Positions 35,236 to 44,500 of a stretch of 64,000 bases of DNA are shown here, one piece after another. Both the position numbers and the translations under genes were made by a program. This DNA is from Rhodanobacter sp. OK091. GTDB taxonomy: Bacteria > Pseudomonadota > Gammaproteobacteria > Xanthomonadales > Rhodanobacteraceae. The notes beneath the pieces are model-generated. The model did not search any database. It saw only the letters and a program-made list of their open reading frames with translations, and was not told where the DNA came from. Location of the stretch: assembly GCF_900142825.1 (NCBI RefSeq), contig NZ_FRCH01000001.1, positions 1,550,001-1,614,000 on the forward strand. Direction: 5' to 3'. The stretch's first letter is position 1. Every line of letters begins with the position of its first letter.

Positions 35236-36228
35236 ATGCAGACCCGCACCCTCGGCCGCCACGGCCCGAACGTTTCCGCCCTCGGCCTCGGCTGCATGGG
35301 CATGAGTGACTTCTACGGCCAGCGCGACGACACTGAATCGATCGCCACCATCCAGCACGCACTGGACCGCGGCCTCACTCTGCTCGATACCGCCGACGTC
35401 TACGGTCCGCACACTAACGAGGTGCTGGTCGGCCAGGCGATCAAGGGGCGCCGCGAGCAGGCTTTCATCGCCACCAAGTTCGGCATCGTGCGGGACCCGA
35501 ACGACCCGTTGAAGCGCGGTGCCAACGGTCGCCCGGACTACGTTCGCGCCTCCTGCGACGCCAGTCTGAAACGGCTGGGCATCGACACCATCGACCTGTA
35601 CTACCAGCACCGCGTCGACTCGAACGTGCCGATCGAGGAGACCGTGGGCGCGATGGCCGAGCTGGTGGCCGCAGGCAAGGTGCGTTACCTGGGCTTGTCC
35701 GAGGCTTCCGGCGCGACCTTGGAGCGCGCCTGCAAGGTGCACCCGATTGCGGCGCTGCAGAGTGAATTCTCGCTGTGGACGCGTGACCCGCAAGGCAACG
35801 GCATGCTGGAATCCTGCCGCCGCAACGGGGTCAGCCTGGTCGCCTATTCGCCGCTGGGCCGCGGCTTCCTCACCGGCGCGATCCGCTCGCCGAACGATTT
35901 CGAAGCCGATGACTACCGCCGCAACAGCCCACGCTTCCAGGGTGAGAACTTCACCCGCAACCTGCATCTGGTCGAACAGGTCAAGGCGCTGGCCGCCGAC
36001 AAGGGATGCTCTCCGGCGCAGCTGGCACTGGCCTGGGTGCTGGCGCAGGGTGACGATGTGCTGGCCATTCCCGGCACCAAGAAGCGCTCGCGGCTGGACG
36101 AGAACCTCGGCGCGCTCGACGTGCAGCTCGGCGCTACCGAGCTGGCCGCGATCGATGCGGTGTTCCCGCCCGACGCGGCCGCCGGCGAGCGCTATGCCGG
36201 CGCGATGATGCAGCTGGTCAACGCGTAA
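35236..36228 (+). CDS. Aldo/keto reductase
   Basis: This 330-residue TIM-barrel oxidoreductase has the aldo-keto reductase motifs [12 protein letters not shown] and DTADVYG (catalytic Asp and Tyr). The catalytic Lys is in FIATKFG, the active-site His in YYQHRVD, and the NADPH-binding [15 protein letters not shown] is near the C-terminus. It belongs to the AKR11/13-like YakC group. I chose the ATG at 35236. It is divergent from a LysR gene that probably regulates it, mirroring the second LysR/AKR pair near 61.6 kb. An 18-bp hairpin follows the gene. Confidence 0.93.
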   Translation: MQTRTLGRHGPNVSALGLGCMGMSDFYGQRDDTESIATIQHALDRGLTLLDTADVYGPHTNEVLVGQAIKGRREQAFIATKFGIVRDPNDPLKRGANGRPDYVRASCDASLKRLGIDTIDLYYQHRVDSNVPIEETVGAMAELVAAGKVRYLGLSEASGATLERACKVHPIAALQSEFSLWTRDPQGNGMLESCRRNGVSLVAYSPLGRGFLTGAIRSPNDFEADDYRRNSPRFQGENFTRNLHLVEQVKALAADKGCSPAQLALAWVLAQGDDVLAIPGTKKRSRLDENLGALDVQLGATELAAIDAVFPPDAAAGERYAGAMMQLVNA

Positions 36229-36243
36229 CCTGCGCGTCTCTGT

Positions 36244-36282
36244 CGGCATGGTTATGCGGGACTTTCCCGCATAACCATGCCG
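36244..36282. terminator. 18-bp perfect hairpin after the aldo-keto reductase gene
   Basis: CGGCATGGTTATGCGGGA and its exact inverse complement are separated by only three bases (CTT), 15 bp after the stop. No U-run follows, so it may stabilise the 3' end rather than terminate directly. Confidence 0.5.
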
Positions 36283-36343
36283 TTGCACGACGGTCTCCGC
36301 GCCAGCCGCCAGCACAACCGGCAGAGCGGCTAAAATGCGCGGC

Positions 36344-37168
36344 ATGAACACCCCAGAACATTCTCCGCTCGGCAAGGACACCATTTACGCCGATCGCTAC
36401 GACCCGTCCTTGCTGTTTGCGATACCGCGTACCGACAAACGCGCGGAAATCGGCGTGGCCGAACCGCTGCCGTTCCACGGCGTCGACATCTGGAACGCTT
36501 ACGAGCTGTCGTGGCTCGATCTGCGCGGCAAGCCGGTGGTGGCGCTGGCGGAGTTCCGCGTGCCGGCCGCGTCGCCGAACATCATCGAATCGAAATCGTT
36601 CAAGCTGTATTTGAACAGTTTTGCGCAGGAACGCATCGCCGATGTCGCCACGCTGACGACCACACTGATGCACGACCTGTCCGCCGCGGCCGGTGCAGTC
36701 ATCGGCGTCCAACTCAGCGAAGCGGATGCCGCCGCATTGCCGGTCATCGATCTGGACGGCCATCTACTCGACCGCCAGGACATCGAGATCGACCACTACG
36801 GCCCGCCGGAAGCCGATTTTCTGCAAACGGATATCGGCGCCACTCCGGTGGCGGAAACCCTGGTCTCGCATTTGCTGCGCTCGAACTGCCCGGTCACCGG
36901 CCAGCCGGACTGGGGCAGCGTGCAGATCGCCTATCGCGGCGCACCGATCGACCACGCCGGCCTGCTGCGCTACCTGGTCTCGTTCCGCGAACACAACGAG
37001 TTTCACGAGCAATGCGTGGAGCGCATCTTCGTAGACCTGCTGCAGCGCTGCGCGCCGCAGCAGTTGAGCGTGTACGCGCGCTACACCCGCCGCGGCGGAC
37101 TGGATATCAACCCATTCCGCAGCAGTGCGCCGGCCACGCCGAGCAACTTGCGCACGGTTCGCCAGTAA
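36344..37168 (+). CDS. queF: NADPH-dependent 7-cyano-7-deazaguanine (preQ0) reductase
   Basis: This 274-residue protein is the long, two-domain form of QueF (E. coli about 282), which reduces preQ0 to preQ1 in queuosine synthesis. It shows the NADPH motif [12 protein letters not shown], the catalytic Cys in [12 protein letters not shown] and the [13 protein letters not shown] substrate segment. I chose ATG 36344; a second ATG nine bases upstream is possible. TAAAAT at 36331-36336 is only 7 nt before the ATG, so a leaderless transcript is conceivable. No preQ1 riboswitch was recognised upstream. Confidence 0.96.
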   Translation: MNTPEHSPLGKDTIYADRYDPSLLFAIPRTDKRAEIGVAEPLPFHGVDIWNAYELSWLDLRGKPVVALAEFRVPAASPNIIESKSFKLYLNSFAQERIADVATLTTTLMHDLSAAAGAVIGVQLSEADAAALPVIDLDGHLLDRQDIEIDHYGPPEADFLQTDIGATPVAETLVSHLLRSNCPVTGQPDWGSVQIAYRGAPIDHAGLLRYLVSFREHNEFHEQCVERIFVDLLQRCAPQQLSVYARYTRRGGLDINPFRSSAPATPSNLRTVRQ

Positions 37169-37364
37169 GCATCCGATGCCCCTGAGGCAGGCGGCTTTAT
37201 CTTTGCGTCATGGCCACGTGAAAGTTCAGTCGATGCCGCGCTCCCCGGTAATCAACGCTTCAGATCGGCGGCGCTAGCATCTGCGTTCTGACCAAGGTGC
37301 CTGGACGGCGCTGCGGCAACAGCCATGGAGTGGTACCCGCCACGTCATCGACCCGGAGCTCACC

Positions 37365-37949
37365 ATGACACGTTCCATCCGTACTACCGCCTTATACAGC
37401 GCCAGTCTTGCCGGCCTGCTGTTGCTCAGCGCCTGCGGCAAGAACGAACCGGCCACACCTGCCAGCACACCGCCCCCCGCCAGCTCCGCCGCCAAGACTC
37501 CCGCGCCTGCGCCCGCCACAAGCGGTATGACAGCGCCTGCCCATAGCAGCACTTCGGCCAGCGTGACGCCCACTGCCGCCCCGATGGCTGCAGCGCCGGC
37601 AGAGACCCCGTTGACGGTGGCCAAGCTGACCCTCGGCAACGATGTGAATGCGCAGCATCAGGTGACTCGCGCCAGCAGCAGTTTTGCCCCCGACAACAAG
37701 ATGATCTACGCCAGTGTCACCACTGAAGGCCGTAGCGGCGGGGCCACGCTCAACGCCAAATGGAGCTATCTGGAGGGTCAGGGCCAGCTGGTCAGCAACA
37801 TCAGCCAGTCGATCGCCACCGACGGTCCCGCTGTCACCACGTTCAAGGTCCAGAACCCCGACCTGTGGCCCGAAGGCAAATACAGGGTCGAGATTTCGCT
37901 CGACGGCAAACCGGTGACCAAGCAGGATTTCGACATCAAAAAAAGCTGA
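37365..37949 (+). CDS. Putative lipoprotein with Pro/Ala/Thr-rich linker
   Basis: This 194-residue protein has a lipoprotein signal ending in LLLLSACGKNE (lipobox LSAC, Cys about 24). A low-complexity Pro/Ala/Ser/Thr stretch of ~55 residues follows, then a small globular domain (TVAKLTLGNDVNAQHQVTRA, WPEGKYRVEISLDGKPV). The last part resembles an immunoglobulin-like or DUF-type periplasmic domain; I do not recognise the family. TAGCAT at 37275-37280 may be its -10 box. A strong terminator follows the stop. Confidence 0.75.
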   Translation: MTRSIRTTALYSASLAGLLLLSACGKNEPATPASTPPPASSAAKTPAPAPATSGMTAPAHSSTSASVTPTAAPMAAAPAETPLTVAKLTLGNDVNAQHQVTRASSSFAPDNKMIYASVTTEGRSGGATLNAKWSYLEGQGQLVSNISQSIATDGPAVTTFKVQNPDLWPEGKYRVEISLDGKPVTKQDFDIKKS

Positions 37950-37970
37950 TCGGTCAGCTCCAGTGGACTA

Positions 37971-37999
37971 AAAAGGCGCCCTGCGGGGCGCCTTTTTTT
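37971..37999 (+). terminator. Rho-independent terminator after the lipoprotein gene
   Basis: GGCGCCC-TGCG-GGGCGCC is preceded by an A-run and followed by seven T, so it can work on both strands. Confidence 0.9.
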
Positions 38000-38057
38000 A
38001 TAACGGCCCGGCACCCGTCCGATGTCGCTTGGGAATGCCGGTGAAGAACCCATCGAA

Positions 38058-38134
38058 TGGTGCGCCCGGCGGGATTCGAACCCACGACCCCTGCCTTCGG
38101 AGGGCAGTACTCTATCCAGCTGAGCTACGGGCGC
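38058..38134 (-). tRNA. tRNA-Arg (anticodon CCG)
   Basis: The minus strand folds as a complete 77-nt tRNA. It has acceptor GCGCCCG/CGGGCGC, D-arm GCTCAGCTGGATAGAGT, anticodon arm CTGCC-CTCCGAA-GGCAG with anticodon CCG (reads CGG, Arg), T-arm GTGGGTTCGAATCCC and an encoded CCA end. No integrase or duplicated 3' end is seen nearby. Confidence 0.97.
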
Positions 38135-38261
38135 ATGTATGACCACGCGCGATGCTGAAGCCGGAAGGCCGGCACCGCGGGGAGCGCAGTATAGCCGAGA
38201 TGGCAAGGTGCGCATGTGGGCGGCGACACGATAGTCCCTCGCGAGCACCCGCCCCTCACCC

Positions 38262-38291
38262 CAACCCTCTCCCCGCAGGGGGAGAGGGAGG
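38262..38291. repeat. Dispersed CCCTCTCCCC/GGGGAGAGGG hairpin repeat
   Basis: CCCTCTCCCC-GCA-GGGGGAGAGGG lies within the CCTCACCCCAACCCTCTCCC motif common in proteobacterial intergenic DNA. It is 14 bp past the end of the M61 gene and may help terminate it. Confidence 0.7.
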
Positions 38292-38301
38292 AGTTGCGGT
38301 T

Positions 38302-40200
38302 TCAGCGAGCCTTGAGCAGCGTGGTCAGCGTATCGGGCTTGCCGGTGTCGCGGATCAGGTGCGGGTACTTCAGACCGTCGTGGTAGTCGATGCGGATGGT
38401 CTTGTACTCGTCGAAGTCCTTCACCAGCAGCTCGACCGGCTGGCTCTTGTCCTTCGCCGAGGCGGTCACCGCCTCCTTGAGCGCGTCGGCATCGTAGTCG
38501 CGACCATTGACGGCGACCACCGTCATGCTCGGCGACAGGCCGGCCTTGAACGCCGGGCCGTCCCACAGCACGTCATTGATGCTGCCGGCCTTGCCGATGG
38601 AGACGCCCAGCGAATAGGTGAGATCGACAGTATGTCGGCGCGTCTCGATCGCCTTCACCGCGTCGGACGGCTTGTCGGTATAGACCAGCTTCCAGCCGTG
38701 CGACTCGATGCCGCCGATCAGCGGACCATGGCCATCGAGGCGCGTGCGCAGATACTTCGCCCAGTCGTATGGCGCGATGCCGTTGAGTGTCTTGACGACG
38801 TCCTCGAAGGTGTAGGTGTTGACATCCCACTTGCCGCTCTCCATGCCGAAGAACGCCTTGCCGAAATCGTCGATGGTCTTCTTGCCGCCGCTCAGCTCAC
38901 GCAGCTGACTGTCGACCTCGAGCCAGATCATCTGGCCGGCCGAGTAATAGTCCTCGCTGGCCTGGTAGTTGCGATACGGCAACGGGCGACGCTGCGCGAT
39001 GATCGGGTCGTTGGTGGTGTCCTGCACGTTGCGGAAGCTGGCCAGGCCGGGACGGCCCTTGTCGTAGGTGGCGGCGGTGAAAGCCCACATGTCATGCGCC
39101 TGCTCGGTATCCCACAGGCCTGAACGCGCGGCCATCACCTGGCCCCAGAACTGGGTCTGGCCTTCGTAGACCCACAGCAAGGTGTCGCTCATCGGCACGT
39201 TGAAGTTCGGCGTGGCCAGATCCGCGCCACGGCGGTATTTGCCGTCCCAGGAATGGTTGAACTCGTGCGAGAACAGGTCGCGGCCCAGCGCGTTCTTCTT
39301 CCACTCGGTGAAGAAGTCGGCCGACGTGCCGTCTTCGCTGGAGCGGTGATGCTCCAGGCCATTGCCGCTCATCTTGTCACTGAGCGAGACGAGGAAGTCG
39401 TAGTGGTCGTAGTGATGCGCGCCGTACATCTTGTACATCTGCTGGACCAGGTTCTGGAACGGCTTGATCTGCTCCGGCTTGATCTCCAGGTACTTCGGGT
39501 CATCGGCGACGATGGCCATGTGCACCGGCGCCTTGGCGCCCGGATCCAGATCGATGCGCTTGAAGAACTTGCCGGCGTAGATCGGCGAATCGACCAGGTC
39601 ATCGTAATTGATCGCCTTGAAATTCAGCGTGTCGCCGTCCTTCGAAGCCACCTCCAGCGCGGTGCCAGCCTGCCAGCCGACGGGCAGTTTCACGCTGGCT
39701 TCGGTGTTGATCTGGCGCGCGAAGTAGCCGGCCGGATACATCGTCACCGAGTTCCATTGCAGGTTGAGCATTTCGGGTGTCATCACCACGCGGCCCTGGC
39801 GCTGGTCCTGGGACGAAAGGAACTGGAACTCCACCTCCACGCCGCTGGCGCCCTGCGGCACGTCGACGTGGAACGCGTAGACATTGAGGGGATCGCGCGT
39901 CCACGGCAGCACCTGGCCGTTCGCCTTCACCACCAGTCCGGCCATCTTGTCGATCGTACCGTTCGGCGAGTGGTTGCCCGGCAGCCACTGCGGGTACAGC
40001 AAGGTCAGCGGACCGGCCTGCGCGGGGATCACCTCATGCACGCGGAAGATGCGATGGGCCACATCGGTGGCGTCCACGTTGATCTTCAATGTGCCCTGGT
40101 AGGGCACATCCTGCGGCGCCGGGACATCGGCAAGCGCGCTGAAACTGGCCAGCCCGAAGGCGGCGGCGGCGAGGGCGGAAGCAAGGCGGGTGACTTTCAA
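38302..40200 (-). CDS. M61-family glycyl aminopeptidase with PDZ domain
   Basis: This 632-residue exported metallopeptidase has a signal peptide (KVTRLASALAAAAFGLASFS, cleavage near ALA-D). An N-terminal beta domain and a gluzincin catalytic domain follow, with SHEFNHSWDGKYRR (HExxH) and downstream WVYEGQTQFWG supplying the third ligand. A PDZ domain lies at about residues 520-625 (SLGVSIGKAGSINDVLWDGP, AFKAGLSPSMTVVAVNG). M61 enzymes remove N-terminal Gly or Ala. I propose a TTG start at 40200 with GGAG 7 nt upstream, because the ATG-initiated longer frame adds 19 residues that are not signal-like. Its promoter may include ATGCTA at 40342-40347. Confidence 0.9.
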   Translation of the reverse strand: MKVTRLASALAAAAFGLASFSALADVPAPQDVPYQGTLKINVDATDVAHRIFRVHEVIPAQAGPLTLLYPQWLPGNHSPNGTIDKMAGLVVKANGQVLPWTRDPLNVYAFHVDVPQGASGVEVEFQFLSSQDQRQGRVVMTPEMLNLQWNSVTMYPAGYFARQINTEASVKLPVGWQAGTALEVASKDGDTLNFKAINYDDLVDSPIYAGKFFKRIDLDPGAKAPVHMAIVADDPKYLEIKPEQIKPFQNLVQQMYKMYGAHHYDHYDFLVSLSDKMSGNGLEHHRSSEDGTSADFFTEWKKNALGRDLFSHEFNHSWDGKYRRGADLATPNFNVPMSDTLLWVYEGQTQFWGQVMAARSGLWDTEQAHDMWAFTAATYDKGRPGLASFRNVQDTTNDPIIAQRRPLPYRNYQASEDYYSAGQMIWLEVDSQLRELSGGKKTIDDFGKAFFGMESGKWDVNTYTFEDVVKTLNGIAPYDWAKYLRTRLDGHGPLIGGIESHGWKLVYTDKPSDAVKAIETRRHTVDLTYSLGVSIGKAGSINDVLWDGPAFKAGLSPSMTVVAVNGRDYDADALKEAVTASAKDKSQPVELLVKDFDEYKTIRIDYHDGLKYPHLIRDTGKPDTLTTLLKAR

Positions 40201-40510
40201 TGTGTTCTCCGGGTGGGAAGGTGGGGAGTGCGTTGCCCTGCCGCACGAACCGAACAACCCACGGTGCGCAACGGATAAAACCAGACGGGCTCCGGGATTT
40301 CATGCCGACAAAGGTGGCAGTCGCATGAATCCAGGCGGCCGATGCTAGACCGGCAACCCCGCGCTTAACCCATGCCGAAGGTCATGACCATGGGTTGCCG
40401 GCGCCCGATCCGGTCGTTGCACCCTGGTCATGGCATCCATCTTGCTCGAATCGGGTTGAAGTCGGCCAAGTTGAAGTCGGACCGACAACCGCTCCACTCC
40501 CGAGACCCGC
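40201..40510. other. 310-bp divergent intergenic region
   Basis: This gap separates the M61 gene from the diguanylate cyclase gene. It holds a TAGCAT hexamer on the minus strand (40342-40347) and a direct repeat TTGAAGTCGG (at about 40457 and 40471) upstream of the cyclase. No gene, tRNA or convincing -35/-10 pair was found. Confidence 0.5.
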
Positions 40511-41626
40511 ATGCACTTTCTGTTTCCCGAGCACCGAAGGCACGCCAGCGACCCTGATCAGCGCCGCGAGTACTCCCACTATCTCGCGCGCCAGATGGGG
40601 CCGATGATCCACGCGCTGATGCTGATGGCCACGTTGGCGTATGGGGTGGCGGTCTTCGCCAGCGTGCTGGTCCGCAGCTCGCCGCTGCCCTTGCTGCTGC
40701 GGTTGTCGCTGTTGTTGCCGCTGCTGCTGGTAGCCATGGCCGCCAAACATGTACGGCGCCCGCAAGCGCTCAGCGTGCTGGCGCTGCTGTGCGTACTGCT
40801 GCTGGAGATCGGCATCAACCTGAACAGTTTCGGGCACCTGCCGGGGCAGCCGTTGGTGATGCCCGGCCTGCTGCTGCCGGTGGCATCGTCGGTCATCTGG
40901 CTCGGCCGCTGGGATTTCGCCTTGGCCATGGCGATGTGCGCGCTCGGGCCGCTACCGATGCTGTTGCTCGGCAACGCCGATGGCGTGGTGATTTTTCAGT
41001 ACTTCGTCTACATGGCGGTCGCGATTTCGCTGTCGACGGTGCTGCGCGCGTTCATGGCCCGCACGCTGTTCGCGCAGTTCCGGCTGGAGGGCCAGCTGCG
41101 CGAGCAGACCTATACCGACGGCCTGACCGGCCTGCTGCTGCGCAATCGTTTTCTCGAACTGGCACGGCTAGCGCTGAGCGACATCCACCGCCAGCAGAAA
41201 CCGGCATGCATGCTGTTTCTGGATGCCGACCACTTCAAGCAGCTCAATGACGATTACGGTCACGCGGCAGGTGACGCGGCACTGATCGCGCTGGCCGCCG
41301 CGATACGCGGGCAGATGCGCCCGAACGATCTGATCGGCCGCATCGGCGGCGAGGAGTTCGCGATCCTGCTGCCCGGCCTCGACCTGGAGCAAGCCGGCCT
41401 ACGCGCCGAGCAGCTGCGCCTGGCCGTGCGCGCGATCCTGCGCCCTGACGGCCCGCTGACCGTCAGCATCGGCGTCGCCGAATGCGACCACGCCGACGAA
41501 AATATCGACAGCCTGCTGGCGCGCGCCGATCAGGCCATGCGCCAGGCCAAGCGCGACGGCCGCGACCAGATCATCAGCGCGCCAAGCAGGCTGCTGATCG
41601 ACGAGCCTCACACGGCGTCGGCCTGA
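40511..41626 (+). CDS. Membrane diguanylate cyclase (GGDEF protein)
   Basis: This 371-residue protein has about six hydrophobic segments in residues 30-185 and a GGDEF domain from about 200 (YTDGLTGLLLRNRFLELARL). The active-site loop reads GRIGGEEFAILLPG, an active GGEEF version, preceded by the FLDADHFKQLNDDYGH metal-binding segment. It should make c-di-GMP at the inner membrane. No RxxD inhibitory site is evident just before the loop (RGQMRPNDLIGRIGG). The 3' end overlaps the convergent permease gene by 19 bp. Confidence 0.92.
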   Translation: MHFLFPEHRRHASDPDQRREYSHYLARQMGPMIHALMLMATLAYGVAVFASVLVRSSPLPLLLRLSLLLPLLLVAMAAKHVRRPQALSVLALLCVLLLEIGINLNSFGHLPGQPLVMPGLLLPVASSVIWLGRWDFALAMAMCALGPLPMLLLGNADGVVIFQYFVYMAVAISLSTVLRAFMARTLFAQFRLEGQLREQTYTDGLTGLLLRNRFLELARLALSDIHRQQKPACMLFLDADHFKQLNDDYGHAAGDAALIALAAAIRGQMRPNDLIGRIGGEEFAILLPGLDLEQAGLRAEQLRLAVRAILRPDGPLTVSIGVAECDHADENIDSLLARADQAMRQAKRDGRDQIISAPSRLLIDEPHTASA

Positions 41627-43119
41627 GCCAGCTTGCTGTGCCGGATGCCGTAGCCGAAATAGATCAGGCAGCCCAGCGCCATCCAGATGATGAAGCGCTC
41701 GTAGGTGATCCACGGCAATCCATAAATCAGCACGGCGGAAAACACGATGCCCAGCGGCGCGGTGAACCACACCGCCGGCGTGCGGAAGTTGCGCTGCAGG
41801 TCGGGGCGGCGCACGCGCAGCAGCATGATCGAGCCGCAGATGATGATGAACGCGCTGAGCGTGCCGATGTTGACCAGCTCGGCCACTTCGCCGATCGGCA
41901 GCAAGCCGGCGATGAGGGCCGTGAACAGTCCGAGAATCATGGTCGGCCGCGCCGGCGTGCCGAAGCGCGGACTGACCTTGGCGAACCATGTCGGCAACAA
42001 CCCGTCGCGCGCCAGCGCAAACCAGATCCGCGCCGCGCCCAGCATGAAGGCGAACAGCACGCTGGTGACGCCGATCACCGCGGCTGCCGCGATGATGATG
42101 CTGAGCCAGTGCAACCCGATCGATTCGAACGCATCGGACACCGACGCATCGCCACCGAGATGGCTGTACGGCGAGATGCCGGTCAGCACCAGCGACACCG
42201 CGATGTACAACACCATCGCGATCGCCAGCGACAGCACGACCGCACGCGGCAAATCGCGCTGCGGGTGTTTCGCCTCTTCCGCCGCCGTGGTCAGCGTGTC
42301 GTAACCGAACACCGCGAAGAACACCACGCTGGCGCCGGTCAGCACGCCTTGCCAGCCGAAGTGGCCGAGCCCGGTGGTGGCATCCACGATGCGCGCGGGA
42401 ATGAACGGATGCCAGTTCGCCGTATTGATGTAGAACACGCCCACCAGCACCACCAGCAGCACGCCGATCACCTTGATCGTCACCACCGCCGTGTTGAAGC
42501 GCGCGCCCCATTCGGTGCGCACGGTCAGCAGTACCGCTACCGCCACCGACACGCCGGCGGCGATCACGTTGAAACGGTGGCCATCGCTGGGTGCGGCGAT
42601 CGCGGTCGCACCGTGCGTACCGAAGATCTGCTGCAGGTAGTACTGCATGGTCTGCGCGCTCATGCTCTGCTGCGCCCACTCCGGTAGATGCACGCCGGCT
42701 GAGTTGAGCAGCACCTGCACATAGCCGGACCAGCCGATCGCCACCACCGCGACCACCAGCGCGTATTCCAGCAGCAGATCCCAGCCGATGATCCAGGCCA
42801 CGAATTCGCCGAGCACCGCGTAGCCGTAGGTATAGGCGCTGCCGGTGACCGGGATCAATCCGGCGAACTCGGCATAGCACAGCGCCGCGCAAGCACTGCC
42901 CAGGCCCGCGATGATGAAGCTGAGCGCCACCGCCGGCCCCGCATTGGTGGCCGCCTGCTGGCCCGCCAGCACGAAGATGCCGACCCCGATGATGCCGCCG
43001 ATGCCGATAGCGGTGAGCTGCCACAACCCCAGCACGCGGCGGAAATCGCCGCGCGAGCCCACCTCCGCCTGCAGTTGCTCGACCGACTTGTGCCGCACCA
43101 GCTTGCTGAAGAAACTCAT
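41608..43119 (-). CDS. APC-superfamily cationic amino-acid permease
   Basis: This 503-residue integral membrane protein has about 12-14 helices. It carries the APC signature near the N-terminus (LTAIGIGGIIGVGIFVLAGQ), a second-helix block GSACAALCYAEFAGLIPVTG, and FFAVFGYDTLTTAAEEAKHP, typical of the CAT/YfnA-type amino-acid transporters. The substrate is probably a cationic or neutral amino acid. I chose the ATG at 43119. It converges on the diguanylate cyclase gene with a 19-bp overlap and follows the fatty-acid hydroxylase gene on the same strand. Confidence 0.93.
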   Translation of the reverse strand: MSFFSKLVRHKSVEQLQAEVGSRGDFRRVLGLWQLTAIGIGGIIGVGIFVLAGQQAATNAGPAVALSFIIAGLGSACAALCYAEFAGLIPVTGSAYTYGYAVLGEFVAWIIGWDLLLEYALVVAVVAIGWSGYVQVLLNSAGVHLPEWAQQSMSAQTMQYYLQQIFGTHGATAIAAPSDGHRFNVIAAGVSVAVAVLLTVRTEWGARFNTAVVTIKVIGVLLVVLVGVFYINTANWHPFIPARIVDATTGLGHFGWQGVLTGASVVFFAVFGYDTLTTAAEEAKHPQRDLPRAVVLSLAIAMVLYIAVSLVLTGISPYSHLGGDASVSDAFESIGLHWLSIIIAAAAVIGVTSVLFAFMLGAARIWFALARDGLLPTWFAKVSPRFGTPARPTMILGLFTALIAGLLPIGEVAELVNIGTLSAFIIICGSIMLLRVRRPDLQRNFRTPAVWFTAPLGIVFSAVLIYGLPWITYERFIIWMALGCLIYFGYGIRHSKLAQADAV

Positions 43120-43216
43120 CGCATGACCCCTGACCCCGGAAAGCAAGCGGCGATCATAGCGAATGCGCCAGGACACACGCAGCGCAGTGCAACACAGCAA
43201 CAGGATTTTGCAGGAT

Positions 43217-43257
43217 CGGCTTCAGCCGCGAAGCTCTTCAGTTCGCGGCTGAAGCCG
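43217..43257. repeat. REP-like palindrome overlapping the hydroxylase stop codon
   Basis: CGGCTTCAGCCGCGAA (43217-43232) and its exact inverse complement (43242-43257) form a 16-bp stem with a 9-nt loop. The hydroxylase stop codon (43238-43240) is in the loop, so one arm encodes the last residues of that protein (AASAAN). The CGGCTTCAGCCGCG word is a common Xanthomonad REP core. Confidence 0.8.
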
Positions 43258-44500
43258 CTCTCGCCATGGAAGACGACTGACTCACCCACAGCAACGCCAG
43301 CGCGCTGAACCCGAACACCGCCGCGATAGCGAGTGCAAAATGGCCGTCCAGACGGGCGATGCCAAACCAGCGGCCAATCAGCAGCGGCACCAGCGCCGTC
43401 GCCAGCACGCGCGCACCTTCCAGCCATAGCGCCCAGAGCCTTCGTTCCATCAGTGCACCGAGCACGCTGAGGCCCACCACCAGATAGAGCGCGTAAGCCA
43501 GCAGCGCCGGCAGGCTGGCGGTGCCGGCCATGCCCAGGAACTGCGTGGTCATCCCCAGCAGCAGCGCAAACTGCACCAAGGCATAGATCATCAACGCTTT
43601 CGGCACCGGCGGATCGAAGCGTTCGCCGGGCATGACGAAGGCCGGCTTCGGATAGCGCATAGCCACATCGGCCGGTCGCCAGCCCGGCGGCTTCAGCCAT
43701 AGCAGCAGCTTGTCGCGCCAGCGCTGCGCGTGCCACGCATCCACGGCCGTGTGCCAGTACACCTCGACATTCGCCCACAGCGGGTTCCAGCTGCGCAGTG
43801 GCGAGCGCGTGCCGTATACCGGCGGGTCGCTGTCGTCTTCCTCGACGAAGCTGCCGAACAGCCGGTCCCACACGATCAGGATGCCGCCGTAGTTGCGGTC
43901 CAGGTAGCGGTCGTTCACCGCGTGATGCGCACGATGATTGGACGGCGAGCAGAACACCCGGTCGAACCAGCCGAGCCGGCCGATCTGTTCGGTGTGCACC
44001 CAGAATTGATACAGCAGGTCGATCAGCGCCACGATCACGAACACCTTGAACGGCACGCCGAGCACGGCCATCGGCAGATAGAACAGCCAGCTCAGCAGCA
44101 CGCCGCTGCCGGTCTGGCGCAGCGCGGTGGACAGGTTGTAGTGCTCGCTCTGGTGATGCACCACGTGCGCGGCCCACAAGATGTTCACCCGATGCCCGCA
44201 GCGGTGCAGCCAGTAGTAGCAGAAGTCGTACAGCAGCAACGCGCCGGCCCATACCCACCAGCGGTCCGCCGGCAGCGCGAACAGCGCCAGATGCTCGACG
44301 CACCACGCGTAGATGCCCAGCGTCAGCAGCTTGCTGAAAACGCCCACGATCTGCGAGATCACGCCCAGCCCGATGCTGTTCATCGCGTCGTTGCTGGCGT
44401 ACGCGTGTCGGCCACGCAGCCGTGCCACCAGCAGTTCCATCCCGATCAAAAGGAAGAACACCGGCGTCGCCCAGGTGATGATGAGTTCCTGCGTATTCAC
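43238..44500 (-). CDS. Sterol desaturase/fatty-acid hydroxylase family protein (alkylglycerol monooxygenase-like)
   Basis: This 420-residue membrane protein has the three diiron histidine clusters of the superfamily: WLHRCGHR, HVVHHQSEHYN and HRAHHAVND. They are set between helices in the first ~210 residues, followed by another set of helices to the C-terminus. The long two-part layout and the NYGGILIVWDRLFGSF segment resemble TMEM195/alkylglycerol monooxygenase, which cleaves ether lipids, more than short hydroxylases. It starts with GTG at 44500, overlapping the lysoplasmalogenase stop (GTGA), so the two are translated together. The last six residues are encoded by a REP-like repeat. Confidence 0.85.
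   Translation of the reverse strand: MNTQELIITWATPVFFLLIGMELLVARLRGRHAYASNDAMNSIGLGVISQIVGVFSKLLTLGIYAWCVEHLALFALPADRWWVWAGALLLYDFCYYWLHRCGHRVNILWAAHVVHHQSEHYNLSTALRQTGSGVLLSWLFYLPMAVLGVPFKVFVIVALIDLLYQFWVHTEQIGRLGWFDRVFCSPSNHRAHHAVNDRYLDRNYGGILIVWDRLFGSFVEEDDSDPPVYGTRSPLRSWNPLWANVEVYWHTAVDAWHAQRWRDKLLLWLKPPGWRPADVAMRYPKPAFVMPGERFDPPVPKALMIYALVQFALLLGMTTQFLGMAGTASLPALLAYALYLVVGLSVLGALMERRLWALWLEGARVLATALVPLLIGRWFGIARLDGHFALAIAAVFGFSALALLWVSQSSSMARAASAAN

Noticed and set aside
38058-38134. tRNA-Arg as an integration site of a genomic island
   Set aside because: There is no integrase gene, no duplicated tRNA 3' end and no change in gene character on either side.
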